NCBI GenBank assembly: GCA_030605125.1
Contig: JAUWBD010000003.1
Span: 17,496-81,495 of the forward strand
DNA length: 64,000 nucleotides
DNA from: Verrucomicrobiota bacterium
GTDB taxonomy: Bacteria; Verrucomicrobiota; Verrucomicrobiia; Opitutales; Opitutaceae
Reading direction: 5' to 3'
In this document: in pieces, positions 9,176 to 16,922 of the stretch
How the letters are laid out: each line of letters opens with the position of its first letter
How positions within the stretch are numbered: position 1 is the first letter of the stretch
Program-made: the position numbers and the translations under genes
Notes under the pieces: model-generated
Told to the model about the DNA's origin: nothing
Database searches by the model: none
What the model saw: only the letters and a program-made list of their open reading frames with translations

Positions 9176-9931
9176 ATGAGCACACCCCGTCTCCCCCTAC
9201 CCGCCACGCTCGCCCTCGCCGCCGCGTGCGCCGCGCTTCCCGCCGGTCTCTCCGCCCAGACCGTTCTCACCCTTCATCCCTCGGCCGATACCTGGGTTCG
9301 CTCCGGCTTCCCCACCACCAACTTCGGCACCGCCACCGAGCTGCTCGTGGGCACCATCAATCCGACCAGCGGCGGCAACCCGGGCGCGGACGTGAGCGGC
9401 GCCGACGTTGGCCGCCTGCTCGTGAGCTTCAATCTCGCCGACCCTGCCGTCGTCGCCGCCCTCTCCGGCCAGACCATCACGAGCGTCACGCTCACCTTCA
9501 CCGTAAACTCCACCGACACCAGCTCGGTCTCGACCGTCGTCAGCTACAGCCTGTTTCAGTCCGGCACCTACAACGCCGGCTCCGTCACCTGGGATAGCGG
9601 CCGCCCCGCGCCCATCGGCTCCGCCGTCTCCACCCTGAGCGTCAACCCGCGCGACCTCGCCGCCAACGACACGGTGCTCTTCGGCAGCAGCGCCAGCTTC
9701 ACAAGCCTCGTCTCCAGCAGCCTCGGCGACACGCTCAACCTCCTCCTCAAGCAGACCACGGAGGGCACCCCCGCCTCGCGCGAACTCCTGCGCCTGCGCT
9801 CGGTGGACTATACCGGCACGGCCAGCGACCCGGTGCTCACCATCACGGCGATCCCCGAGCCCTCCGCCTTCGCCGCCCTCGCCGGTCTCGGCATGCTCGG
9901 CTTCGCCGCCACCCGCCGCCGGCGCCGCTAA
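9176..9931 (+). CDS. Secreted DNRLRE-domain protein with PEP-CTERM
   Basis: A 251-residue protein. Signal peptide residues 1-27 end at GLSAQT. Residues about 30-220 form one DNRLRE/CBM96-like beta-sandwich: PSADTWVRSGFPTTNFGTAT at the front, then GRLLVSFNLAD, VTLTFTV and a terminal DPVLTI strand. The C-terminus is PEP-CTERM: IPEPSAF, a hydrophobic helix and RRRRR, almost identical to that of the protein at 1194. In this family the fold binds polysaccharides or is structural. AGGTG lies 8 nt before the ATG, one of the few recognisable ribosome sites here. The divergent LacI gene is its likely regulator. Confidence 0.82.
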   Translation: MSTPRLPLPATLALAAACAALPAGLSAQTVLTLHPSADTWVRSGFPTTNFGTATELLVGTINPTSGGNPGADVSGADVGRLLVSFNLADPAVVAALSGQTITSVTLTFTVNSTDTSSVSTVVSYSLFQSGTYNAGSVTWDSGRPAPIGSAVSTLSVNPRDLAANDTVLFGSSASFTSLVSSSLGDTLNLLLKQTTEGTPASRELLRLRSVDYTGTASDPVLTITAIPEPSAFAALAGLGMLGFAATRRRRR

Positions 9932-10344
9932 ACCGCCCGCGATGTAGCGTTGCCCGTCCCCGGCCAAGCCGTTCCTCTCCTCCACCGCCGCCCGGCCCCA
10001 CGCCGGGCGGCGTTTTCGTTTCTCGCGCCCCACCAACGCAGCGGCCTTCGCCTTGCCCGCCGTGTCTCGCTCCGCTCCCGCCGCCGCCCAAGTCGCCTAG
10101 CCGGCCGGCGCCTCGCTCCGCCGACTGCGCATTTGGCCGGCTCTCGCGACGGCTTGCCGAAGCCCCGACGCGCGCTCAGCCTCCGCCGCCAACGCATGCC
10201 CGCTTCGCCCGCCCAGCCGCCGCCCGACGCCTCCCTCGCCAACGAGCCAGCTACCGTTTTCTCCTTCGCGCTCCCTATAGGCGATCACACCAACGAGCTG
10301 TTCGAAACTCGCGCTCACTTGGTAAACCCGCAGGGTTTCCGGCC
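9932..10344. other. 413-bp gap before the restriction-modification genes
   Basis: It holds the terminator at 9986-10021. Beyond that I see no convincing gene or promoter. Composition becomes less biased toward the right end, matching the modification gene, so the left boundary of the acquired segment probably lies in the last 100-300 bp. Confidence 0.5.
9986..10021 (+). terminator. Rho-independent terminator after the DNRLRE gene
   Basis: Perfect 11-bp arms CGCCGCCCGGC and GCCGGGCGGCG flank loop CCCAC, followed by TTTTCGTTT. It lies 55 bp after the stop codon. Confidence 0.88.
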
Positions 10345-11979
10345 ATGATTCAGGTGCTTCCTCCTCGCTCCGCCGGCGTCGTCTACACCAAGCCTTGGAT
10401 GGTCGCACTCGTCCTTGATCTAGCCGGCTACACCCCGGATCGCCCCTTGGCTAGTATGGTTGCGGTTGAACCTTCCGCAGGAGACGGGGCCTTTTTGCAG
10501 GAGATGACCCGCCGGCTAGTTTGGTCGGCCAAGCGGCACGGGACGCCATTGAGTCAAGCCCGGGACGCCATACGAGCGTTCGAAATAGCCCCCCCCGCCG
10601 CCGCCGCCGCCGTCGCAGCCACCGAGGCCACGCTTCTAGATCTGGGCGTTGATGCTCATCTGGCCGCCTCACTAGCAGCCTCTTGGATTAAAACAGGCGA
10701 CTTCCTCGAGGCTTCGCTTGGGTTTCCGTTCGCCGATTTCGTGGTCGGAAACCCTCCCTACATTCGTCTTGAGGAGATACCACCGGAGAAAGCGGCTTTC
10801 TACCGCTCATTTAGCGCCATGCGTGGCCGCGCTGATCTCTACGTCGCATTTTATCAGGCGGCACTCCTTCAGCTAAAGCCGGGTGGAGTCTGCGGATTCA
10901 TCTGCGCGGACCGGTGGATGCTTAATGATTACGGTAGTGCCCTCCGGAAATTCATAACCACTCAAGGCTACGCGGTCCGCATCTTGATCGAGGCTCACAC
11001 CGTGGACGCCTTCGCGACCGAAGTCTCCGCCTACCCGGCGGTGACCATCCTAGCCCATGCGCCGCAGGAAAGTGTAGTGGTTGCCAAAGCACTGCCCGGC
11101 ATCGAGACCGTTCCGACCACTGAAGTTCTCAAGCATCTTTCCGGAGCCGAATCTGCTCCTTGGCTCCGGGCCGCTCGTTTCCCCGATTGGTTCAAAGGCG
11201 AGGAGCCATGGCCTTGTTCCTCCCCGGAGACGCTGAAGCTACTCAAGCATTTGGAGGCGACTTGCCTTCCCCTGGAGACGGAGGCGACCGGAACCAAGAT
11301 AGGCATAGGCGTCGCCAGTGGCGCCGACCGCATCTTCATCACCGCGCCGCACACGACTCCTGACATCGAACCCGAGCGTCTGCTACCGCTGGCCATGGCC
11401 TCCGATCTCCGTGATGGTCGAGTTGCCTGGTCTGGCCGCCACCTCGTGAATCCGTGGAACGAGCAAGGGCTGGTAAACCCCGATGACTTTCCGCGTTTCT
11501 CGGCTCACCTGCGGCCGCATCACCTGCTGCTTCGATCCCGTCACACGGCGAAAGAACGACCGCAGCACTGGCATAAAACCATTGATCGTGTGAACCTGTC
11601 CCTCCTGCGTCGGGAAAAGCTCTACATCGCGGATATTAAGGAGCGCTTGCTGCCCGCTTTCGACGAAGGTCGCACGTATCCTCACCATAACCTCTATTGG
11701 ATTACTTCCACAACGTGGGATCTTCGCGTGCTGGGCGCCTTGCTCATGTCAGCTGTAGGCGAGTTTTTCATTCGCTGCTATGCCGTGCGCATGCGCGGTG
11801 GCAGCCTCCGCTTCCAAGCCCAATACCTTCGCCGCATTCGCGTGCCACCGCCTAGCTGGATAACACCTGAACTCGCCGTCACGCTTCGCCGCGCATTCGA
11901 GACCCAAGACCGCGCTTTGGCGAACGAGGCCGCCTTGCAGGCCTATCGACTGGATAGTCTTCCTCCGCTTCCACAATGA
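10345..11979 (+). CDS. Type II DNA (adenine-N6) methyltransferase, PaeR7I/XhoI-system type
   Basis: A 544-residue gamma-class adenine methyltransferase. AdoMet motif I is VEPSAGDGAF (residues 41-50). Catalytic motif IV is NPPY (136-139) in VVGNPPYIRLEEI. The rest is a target-recognition region (ISLNPW-like segments, YPHHNLYWITS, QAQYLRRIRVPPP). Length and order match M.PaeR7I-type enzymes, which methylate the adenine of CTCGAG. The stop overlaps the endonuclease start (ATGA at 11976), so they form one operon with the modification gene first. Codon use is clearly less GC-biased than neighbouring genes, which suggests horizontal acquisition. CTCGAG occurs in flanking host genes (for example 739-744), so the host would need this activity. 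Confidence 0.88.
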   Translation: MIQVLPPRSAGVVYTKPWMVALVLDLAGYTPDRPLASMVAVEPSAGDGAFLQEMTRRLVWSAKRHGTPLSQARDAIRAFEIAPPAAAAAVAATEATLLDLGVDAHLAASLAASWIKTGDFLEASLGFPFADFVVGNPPYIRLEEIPPEKAAFYRSFSAMRGRADLYVAFYQAALLQLKPGGVCGFICADRWMLNDYGSALRKFITTQGYAVRILIEAHTVDAFATEVSAYPAVTILAHAPQESVVVAKALPGIETVPTTEVLKHLSGAESAPWLRAARFPDWFKGEEPWPCSSPETLKLLKHLEATCLPLETEATGTKIGIGVASGADRIFITAPHTTPDIEPERLLPLAMASDLRDGRVAWSGRHLVNPWNEQGLVNPDDFPRFSAHLRPHHLLLRSRHTAKERPQHWHKTIDRVNLSLLRREKLYIADIKERLLPAFDEGRTYPHHNLYWITSTTWDLRVLGALLMSAVGEFFIRCYAVRMRGGSLRFQAQYLRRIRVPPPSWITPELAVTLRRAFETQDRALANEAALQAYRLDSLPPLPQ

Positions 11980-12791
11980 ATTCGCCCTCTCCCGAGACGC
12001 AGCTCTTTCACAAAGCCGTGAAGCATTGGTGGGCTTCGAAAAAATCTGCCAAACCTCGAAAGCGCGCCCAGGGGGGCACCCGGGACGCCAACCTCCACGG
12101 GAAGACCATGGACGGCTTTGCGCTCGTGCTTCGCGACTACCTTGTCGAACTCGGTGTGAGGCCGGAACACATCTTCGCGGGCGGGCACCTGACAAAAACG
12201 CCGTCTATTCTCCCGTCTTACTTCCGCCCCTCGAAGAACTGGGACTTGGTGGTGATCGCGAACAGTCGCTTCCACTCCGCTCCAGGCGATTCCGGTGTTC
12301 CAGTTCTCTACGCCGCCATCGAGTTCAAGTCGCAGGACAAAAGCATCGGGAACAACCAAAACAACCGCTTGGAAGAAAGCATCGGCAACGCACATGATTT
12401 CTGGACCACCTACGCTTGCTCCGGCTTTGAGCGTCTGCAGCCCCGCCCCTGGCTCGGGTATCTTTTCGTTGGCAACTACGAGCCCTCTACCGACAGCAAG
12501 CCGGTCCAGATTTCGCAGCCGCACTTTCGTGCGCACGAGGCCTTTCGCCGCGAAGGCAGCGAACTGCAGGAGAGGTTTTCCGGTCCTTCTTACGCCGAGC
12601 GCTATCAGCTTTTTCTCAAGCAAAGTGTCGGCGCGCGGCTTTACGACGCGGGAGCTTTTATCGTGACGGACGAATCGCTTGCGAAGAAAACGCCGAATCA
12701 CCGGATTCCGCTTCCCGAGTTCGGGCCTGAGAATTTTCTGCGCAGCCTAAAAGCCCAAATTCTGGCTCACTACCCGCTAAAACTAAGGTAA
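11976..12791 (+). CDS. Type II restriction endonuclease, XhoI/PaeR7I family
   Basis: A 271-residue protein closely matching the PaeR7I pattern: TMDGFALVLRDYL, then FRPSKNWDLVVI, AAIEFKSQ, GNNQNNRLEESIGNAHDFW and PRPWLGYLF. The PD-(D/E)xK active site is visible as D90 (NWD) and E116-F-K118. Family knowledge predicts cleavage of CTCGAG. PaeR7I is about 246 residues, so this one has modest insertions. It overlaps the methyltransferase by four bases, which favours co-translation after protection. There is no controller (C) protein gene. The frame looks complete and intact. Confidence 0.9.
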   Translation: MNSPSPETQLFHKAVKHWWASKKSAKPRKRAQGGTRDANLHGKTMDGFALVLRDYLVELGVRPEHIFAGGHLTKTPSILPSYFRPSKNWDLVVIANSRFHSAPGDSGVPVLYAAIEFKSQDKSIGNNQNNRLEESIGNAHDFWTTYACSGFERLQPRPWLGYLFVGNYEPSTDSKPVQISQPHFRAHEAFRREGSELQERFSGPSYAERYQLFLKQSVGARLYDAGAFIVTDESLAKKTPNHRIPLPEFGPENFLRSLKAQILAHYPLKLR

Positions 12792-12803
12792 GCCCCGGCA
12801 TGA

Positions 12804-12959
12804 CAGGGAGCTTTAACGCTCTCGGAAAGATGCTCGCTTGGGGAGCGCCGAGCTAGATCGGCCTACGTCGCCCCGCTCACGCCGCAGGAAAAACTCGTTT
12901 ACGACCGTGCTCTCGTATCCACACTGCGACTACTGCACGATCACCTCGGCGCCGCCCGC
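12804..12959 (+). pseudogene. Open, coding-like extension upstream of 12960 with no start codon
   Basis: The reading frame of the next gene stays open back to a TGA at 12801. The translation just before its ATG reads like real protein (TPQEKLVYDRALVSTLRLLH). No ATG, GTG or TTG is available in this stretch. The likely explanation is a gene whose 5' end was lost when the restriction-modification cassette inserted. An unusual start codon is the alternative. Confidence 0.4.
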
Positions 12960-13583
12960 ATGAACGGTCTCTCGCCCTTCCGCCTTCGCTTCGGCCCGCT
13001 CGAATGGGGTTGGCTCGAGACCGAGATCGTCGTGGGCGACTTCCGCTGGTCAGGCAGCCTCTCCACGAGTTTCGGCAGCCCGGTCAACCAATGGGTCCAC
13101 GCCTGCCATGTGCTCATCGACGACGCCCTCCACCTTGAGCGAAGCGGCGTGGACGCGCTCGATATGCCCTCCCGCGCCGAAGTCCGCCACCACCACGAGC
13201 CCGCCGGCCACGTCTTCACGCTCACCGAACTCCGCCCCTTCCGGCCGCTGCCCGAGGCCCGCGTGCGCATCGAGGCCGCCCTCCTAGAAGACATCCTCAC
13301 GCGCGACGGCGCCACCGCCGCGCCCATAAAAACCTGGCCGGCCGCCGACTTTGCTCTCCTCGACGTCGCCCGCGAGGTCTGTCGCGCCGCGCGCTCGGTG
13401 CTTCGCCGTCACGGCTTCGCCTGCTACCACCGCCACGCGATGGGGGGGCAGGAGTTTCCCGCCGGCGAGCTGCTGCGACTCCAAACCTGCCTCTACCCGC
13501 CCGAGGCGCTGGCTACTCTGCCCGATGAGTTTTCGCTACTCCGCGCTGACGGCTTTCCGCCGCAAGATCTGCCCGAGCCTTGA
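12960..13583 (+). CDS. Uncharacterised protein, possibly 5'-truncated
   Basis: A 207-residue protein from the first available ATG. I do not recognise a family. It has a Trp/Phe-rich beta-strand start (FRLRFGPLEWGWLETEIVVGDFRW), a SGSLSTSFGSPVNQWVHACH segment, and an acidic end. There is no signal peptide or membrane segment. Contact-immunity-type or other small cytoplasmic proteins sometimes show such W-rich openings, but this is not enough to name it. The coding-like sequence before the ATG (12804-12959) suggests the true N-terminus is missing. It lies right after the restriction gene, in the more normal high-GC background. Confidence 0.55.
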   Translation: MNGLSPFRLRFGPLEWGWLETEIVVGDFRWSGSLSTSFGSPVNQWVHACHVLIDDALHLERSGVDALDMPSRAEVRHHHEPAGHVFTLTELRPFRPLPEARVRIEAALLEDILTRDGATAAPIKTWPAADFALLDVAREVCRAARSVLRRHGFACYHRHAMGGQEFPAGELLRLQTCLYPPEALATLPDEFSLLRADGFPPQDLPEP

Positions 13584-13624
13584 TCGCGGCTGGATGCAGC
13601 TCCCGCCCCTCCCCTCGCTCGTTT

Positions 13625-13638
13625 CGCAACGGCTTCCG
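13625..13638 (+). promoter_or_regulatory. CGCAACG dyad variant
   Basis: CGCAACGGCTTCCG lies 67 bp upstream of the glycosidase ATG at 13706. It matches the recurrent dyad except for one base in the right arm. Confidence 0.3.
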
Positions 13639-13705
13639 CCGTCGCTGCCGTGTCACGCCGCCGTCCGCCCTTCCTCATCCCCTTCTCTTCCCCCTCCCGC
13701 TCTCC

Positions 13706-14986
13706 ATGTCCGCCCTCGCCTCCCAAATCGCCCTGCTCCGCAAAACCATCACGCGCGACTACACCGCCATGCTCCGCGAGCCCGGCGGCGTCCTAAAGCA
13801 TCCCTTCATCGTGCCCGGCAGCGCGCAGTATCTCGACCAGCTCTGGGACTGGGACTCCTGGCTCACCAACGTCGCCCTGCGCCAGATCGTGCTCGAGCAC
13901 CCCGACTCCGCCGCCGCCGGCCAGCACCTCGCCGCCTACGAGCGCGGCTGCATCCTCAACTTTCTCTCCACCACCGGCTGGCACGGCTGGATGCCCATCA
14001 TGCTCCCGCGCGAAGGCGCCCCGCGCCCCGCCGATCCCTACTCGACCAACATGCACAAGCCCGTGATCGCCCAGCACGCGGCCTTCCTCGTGCAGCAGTC
14101 GGGCGGCGACGCCGAGTGGCTCCGCGAACACTTCTTCGGCATCCAGGCCTTTCTTAACAACTACCGCACCCACCACCGCCACCAGGCCACCGGCCTCTAC
14201 TTCTGGCAGGACGACGCCTGCATCGGCGGCGACAACGACCCCTGCACCTACGGCCGCCCGCCGCGCAGCTCCGGCGCGATTTTCCTGAACTCGCTCACGT
14301 ATCGCGAGCTCCTCGGCGCCGAATACATCGCCAAGCAGCTCGGCCAGGTGGAGGTCGCCGCCGCCCTCGGCAAGGACGCCGCCCAGCTCCTTGCCGCCAT
14401 CCGCGAGCACTGCTGGGACGAGTGGACGGGCAACTATTACTCCGTGGACCTCAACGTCCGCCATCACTCCAAGGCCCCTCGCGACGACGGTCTCCCACTC
14501 CACGCCGGCCTCGCGCAAGACTGGCACTGCCTCATCCAGCGCGTCGGCGTTTGGTCCTGCTTCCTCCCGCTCTGGGCCGGCATCGCCACGCCCGAGCAGG
14601 CGCAGCGCATGGTCCGCGAGCACTTGCTCGACCCGCGCACCTTCAACGCCCCCGCCGGCATCCGCTCCCTCTCCAAGATGGAGAAGCAGTATTCCATCCG
14701 CGCCTCGGGCAACCCGTCCTCCTGGCTCGGCCCGATCTGGGGCGTGGTCAACTACATGATCTTCCGCGGCCTCGTCCGCTACGGCCTCGAGGCCGAGGCG
14801 CGCGAGCTTTGCGACAAGACCATCGCCCTCTACGCCCGCGACGTGGAGCGCTTCGGCGATTTCCACGAATACTACGAGCCCGAGACCGGCGAGCCGCTCC
14901 TCAACCGCGGCTTCCAGAACTGGAACTACCTCGTCCTCAACATGGCCGCCTGGCGCGAAGGCCGTCCCTTCGTGACGGAGTTCTAG
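13706..14986 (+). CDS. (alpha/alpha)6-barrel glycoside hydrolase (GH63/trehalase/MGH1-like)
   Basis: A 426-residue protein from ATG 13706, with no signal peptide. The barrel signature LWDWDSWLTNVALRQ (about residues 43-58) has the Trp-Asp pattern of GH37/GH63/GH100 enzymes. Later segments are FWQDDACIGGDNDP, SWLGPIWGVVNYMIFRGL and FHEYYEPETGEPL near the end, where the second catalytic acid sits in related inverting glycosidases. The substrate is probably an alpha-linked oligosaccharide handled in the cytoplasm. The GH43 gene follows after 112 bp, separated by REP-like element copy 2. Confidence 0.75.
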   Translation: MSALASQIALLRKTITRDYTAMLREPGGVLKHPFIVPGSAQYLDQLWDWDSWLTNVALRQIVLEHPDSAAAGQHLAAYERGCILNFLSTTGWHGWMPIMLPREGAPRPADPYSTNMHKPVIAQHAAFLVQQSGGDAEWLREHFFGIQAFLNNYRTHHRHQATGLYFWQDDACIGGDNDPCTYGRPPRSSGAIFLNSLTYRELLGAEYIAKQLGQVEVAAALGKDAAQLLAAIREHCWDEWTGNYYSVDLNVRHHSKAPRDDGLPLHAGLAQDWHCLIQRVGVWSCFLPLWAGIATPEQAQRMVREHLLDPRTFNAPAGIRSLSKMEKQYSIRASGNPSSWLGPIWGVVNYMIFRGLVRYGLEAEARELCDKTIALYARDVERFGDFHEYYEPETGEPLLNRGFQNWNYLVLNMAAWREGRPFVTEF

Positions 14987-15065
14987 TAGGGTCGTCGCTT
15001 GCGACGACCGCGCCCGCGTTTCGCCCCACTCGCCGAGCTGGCATTCGCAAGCGAACGCCCTACAC
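14987..15065. repeat. REP/BIME-like paired hairpin element, copy 2
   Basis: It begins TAGGGTCGTCGC immediately after the glycosidase stop and ends GAACGCCCTACAC. Both inner hairpins (GTCGTCGCTTGCGACGAC and GCATTCGCAAGCGAACGC) are preserved, while the spacer differs from copy 1 at several positions. Confidence 0.8.
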
Positions 15066-15098
15066 CCCATTCGTCATTACGCGCGCCCCGTGCCGTCC

Positions 15099-16670
15099 AT
15101 GCCCACCATCCGCAACCCCATCCTCCCCGGCTTCAACCCCGACCCGTCCATCCTGCGCGTCGGCGACGACTACTACATCGCCACCTCGACCTTCGAGTGG
15201 TTCCCGGGCGTGCAGATCCACCACTCGCGCGACCTCGTGCACTGGCGCGTCGCCTCGCGACCGCTCGACCGCGTGAGCCTGCTCGATCTCCGCGGCTGCG
15301 CCGACTCCGGCGGCGTGTGGGCGCCCTGCCTCACCTACGCCGACGGGCTCTTCTGGCTGGTTTATACCGACGTGGAGAGCTGGAAATGGCCCGTCTTCGA
15401 GACCAACAACTACGTGACCACCGCGCCCTCGATCGACGGCCCCTGGTCCGAGCCCGTGTTTCTCAACCGCAGCGGCTTCGACCCCTCCCTCTTCCACGAC
15501 GACGTCGGCCGCAAGTGGGTGGTCAACATGCTCCAGGGCTTCGGTCACGGCCGCGGTCCGTTCCACGGCATCGTGCTGCAGGAATACGATCCCGTCTCGC
15601 GCAAACTCGTCGGCGAGCGCAAACACATCTTCCGCGGCAGCTCGCTCGGCGTCACCGAGGGTCCGCATCTGTATAAGCGCAATGGATACTACTACCTGAT
15701 GGTCGCCGAGGGCGGCACCGGCCACGCCCACGCCGTCACCCTCGCCCGCTCCCGCAACATCGACGGCCCCTACGAGATCGATCCGCAGTATCCGATCATG
15801 ACGTCCCACCACGACGTCGATCACCCGCTGCAAAAGGCCGGCCACGGCTCGCTCATCGAGGCGGCCGACGGTTCCTGGTGGCTCGCCCACCTCTGCTCCC
15901 GCTTTATCCGCCCTTCCTACCAATGCCCGCTCGGCCGCGAGACCGCGCTCCAGCGCGTGGTCTGGACGGACGACGGCTGGCTGCGCCTCGCCCACGGCGG
16001 CCGGCTGCCCGCGGTCGAGGTGCCCGCGCCCGCGCTCCCGCCGCTTCCCTGGCCCGCGGAGTCCACCGACGACGACTTCAAGGGCCCGGCCCTGCACCCC
16101 GCTTGGCAATCGCTGCGCATCCCCGCCACGCCCGACTGGTGTTCGCTCACCGAGCGCCCCGGCCACCTGCGCCTGCGCGGCCAGGAGTCGTGGGCCTCGC
16201 TGCACCGCCAGAGCGTGCTCGGGCGCCGCCTCCAAGCCTTTGACGCCACGGCCGAGGTGACGCTCGATTTCGCGCCGAAGAACTTCCAGCACTTCGCGGG
16301 CATCTCCGCGTGGTATAACACCGAGAACCTGATCTACCTCGCGGTAACCTTCGAGCCCGAGCACGGCCGCTGCCTGAAAATCATCCGGATGCGGTCGAAG
16401 ACCTTCTACGACATCCTGCTCAAGCCCGTGCCGATCTCCGCGAGCGGTCCGGTGAGCCTGCGCGTGGTCTTCGAGAAAGGCAGCATCCTCTTCTCCGCCG
16501 CGTGGGACGGCCAGGACTGGCGCCGCATCGGCCAGGATTTCCCGCAGTGGGAATTGGCCGACGACTTCGGCGGCTTGTTCTTCACCGGCACCTTCATCGC
16601 CCTCTGCGCCCACGACCTCGACGGCCAGTCGCCCCCGGCGGATTTCTCGGCCTTCCGCTACCGGGCGTAA
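15099..16670 (+). CDS. GH43 beta-xylosidase-like glycosidase
   Basis: A 523-residue protein. ATG 15099 was chosen over GTG 15090 because MPTIRNPILPGFNPDPSI is the standard start of GH43_11/12 beta-xylosidases. The catalytic base Asp sits in NPDPSI (D15). The pKa-modulating Asp lies in GFDPSLFHDD and the general acid Glu in VTEGPHLYKRNGYYYL. Residues up to about 300 form the five-bladed propeller. Residues 325-523 are the beta-sandwich C2 domain (QHFAGISAWYNTENLIYLAV). There is no signal peptide, so it probably acts on imported xylo- or arabino-oligosaccharides. A tandem intergenic repeat follows. Confidence 0.88.
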   Translation: MPTIRNPILPGFNPDPSILRVGDDYYIATSTFEWFPGVQIHHSRDLVHWRVASRPLDRVSLLDLRGCADSGGVWAPCLTYADGLFWLVYTDVESWKWPVFETNNYVTTAPSIDGPWSEPVFLNRSGFDPSLFHDDVGRKWVVNMLQGFGHGRGPFHGIVLQEYDPVSRKLVGERKHIFRGSSLGVTEGPHLYKRNGYYYLMVAEGGTGHAHAVTLARSRNIDGPYEIDPQYPIMTSHHDVDHPLQKAGHGSLIEAADGSWWLAHLCSRFIRPSYQCPLGRETALQRVVWTDDGWLRLAHGGRLPAVEVPAPALPPLPWPAESTDDDFKGPALHPAWQSLRIPATPDWCSLTERPGHLRLRGQESWASLHRQSVLGRRLQAFDATAEVTLDFAPKNFQHFAGISAWYNTENLIYLAVTFEPEHGRCLKIIRMRSKTFYDILLKPVPISASGPVSLRVVFEKGSILFSAAWDGQDWRRIGQDFPQWELADDFGGLFFTGTFIALCAHDLDGQSPPADFSAFRYRA

Positions 16671-16766
16671 GGAGAGGGCACGCCCCCGTGCCCTCAGCGT
16701 CGCCTCTCCGCACCGCACCACTCCACCGCAACGGGCGCGAGGGCGCGCCCGCTCCGTTCGATCACG
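16671..16766. repeat. Intergenic hairpin repeat, first of two tandem copies
   Basis: About 96 bp starting right after the GH43 stop. It contains GAGGGCACG/CGTGCCCTC arms around CCCC (16674-16695) and a second hairpin GGGCGCG-AGGG-CGCGCCC. About 90% identical to 16828-16922. Confidence 0.8.
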
Positions 16767-16827
16767 CCACGCTTACCCGCGGCCGCGGGAAGCCTCGCTC
16801 ATCTTGTGACCCTCGCACCGCCGCCCT

Positions 16828-16922
16828 GGAGAGGGCACGCCCCGTGCCCTCAGCGTCGCCTCTCCGCACCGCGCCACTCCGCCGCAACGGGCGTGAGGGC
16901 ACGCCCGCTCCGTTCGATCACG
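16828..16922. repeat. Intergenic hairpin repeat, second tandem copy
   Basis: The copy sits 157 bp after the first and ends across the TGA stop of the minus-strand propeller gene. Both hairpins are conserved, the second with compensating changes (GGGCGTG-AGGG-CACGCCC), which suggests the structure is maintained. Confidence 0.8.

Noticed and set aside
10022..10344. Possible small gene or C-protein gene before the methyltransferase
   Set aside because: Short open frames are Arg/Pro/Ala-rich high-GC noise, none with a helix-turn-helix; I list it only as a gap.
16671..16922. Tandem repeat as an integration attachment site
   Set aside because: No integrase or tRNA is nearby and the copies are imperfect and built from hairpins, fitting an intergenic repeat family better.
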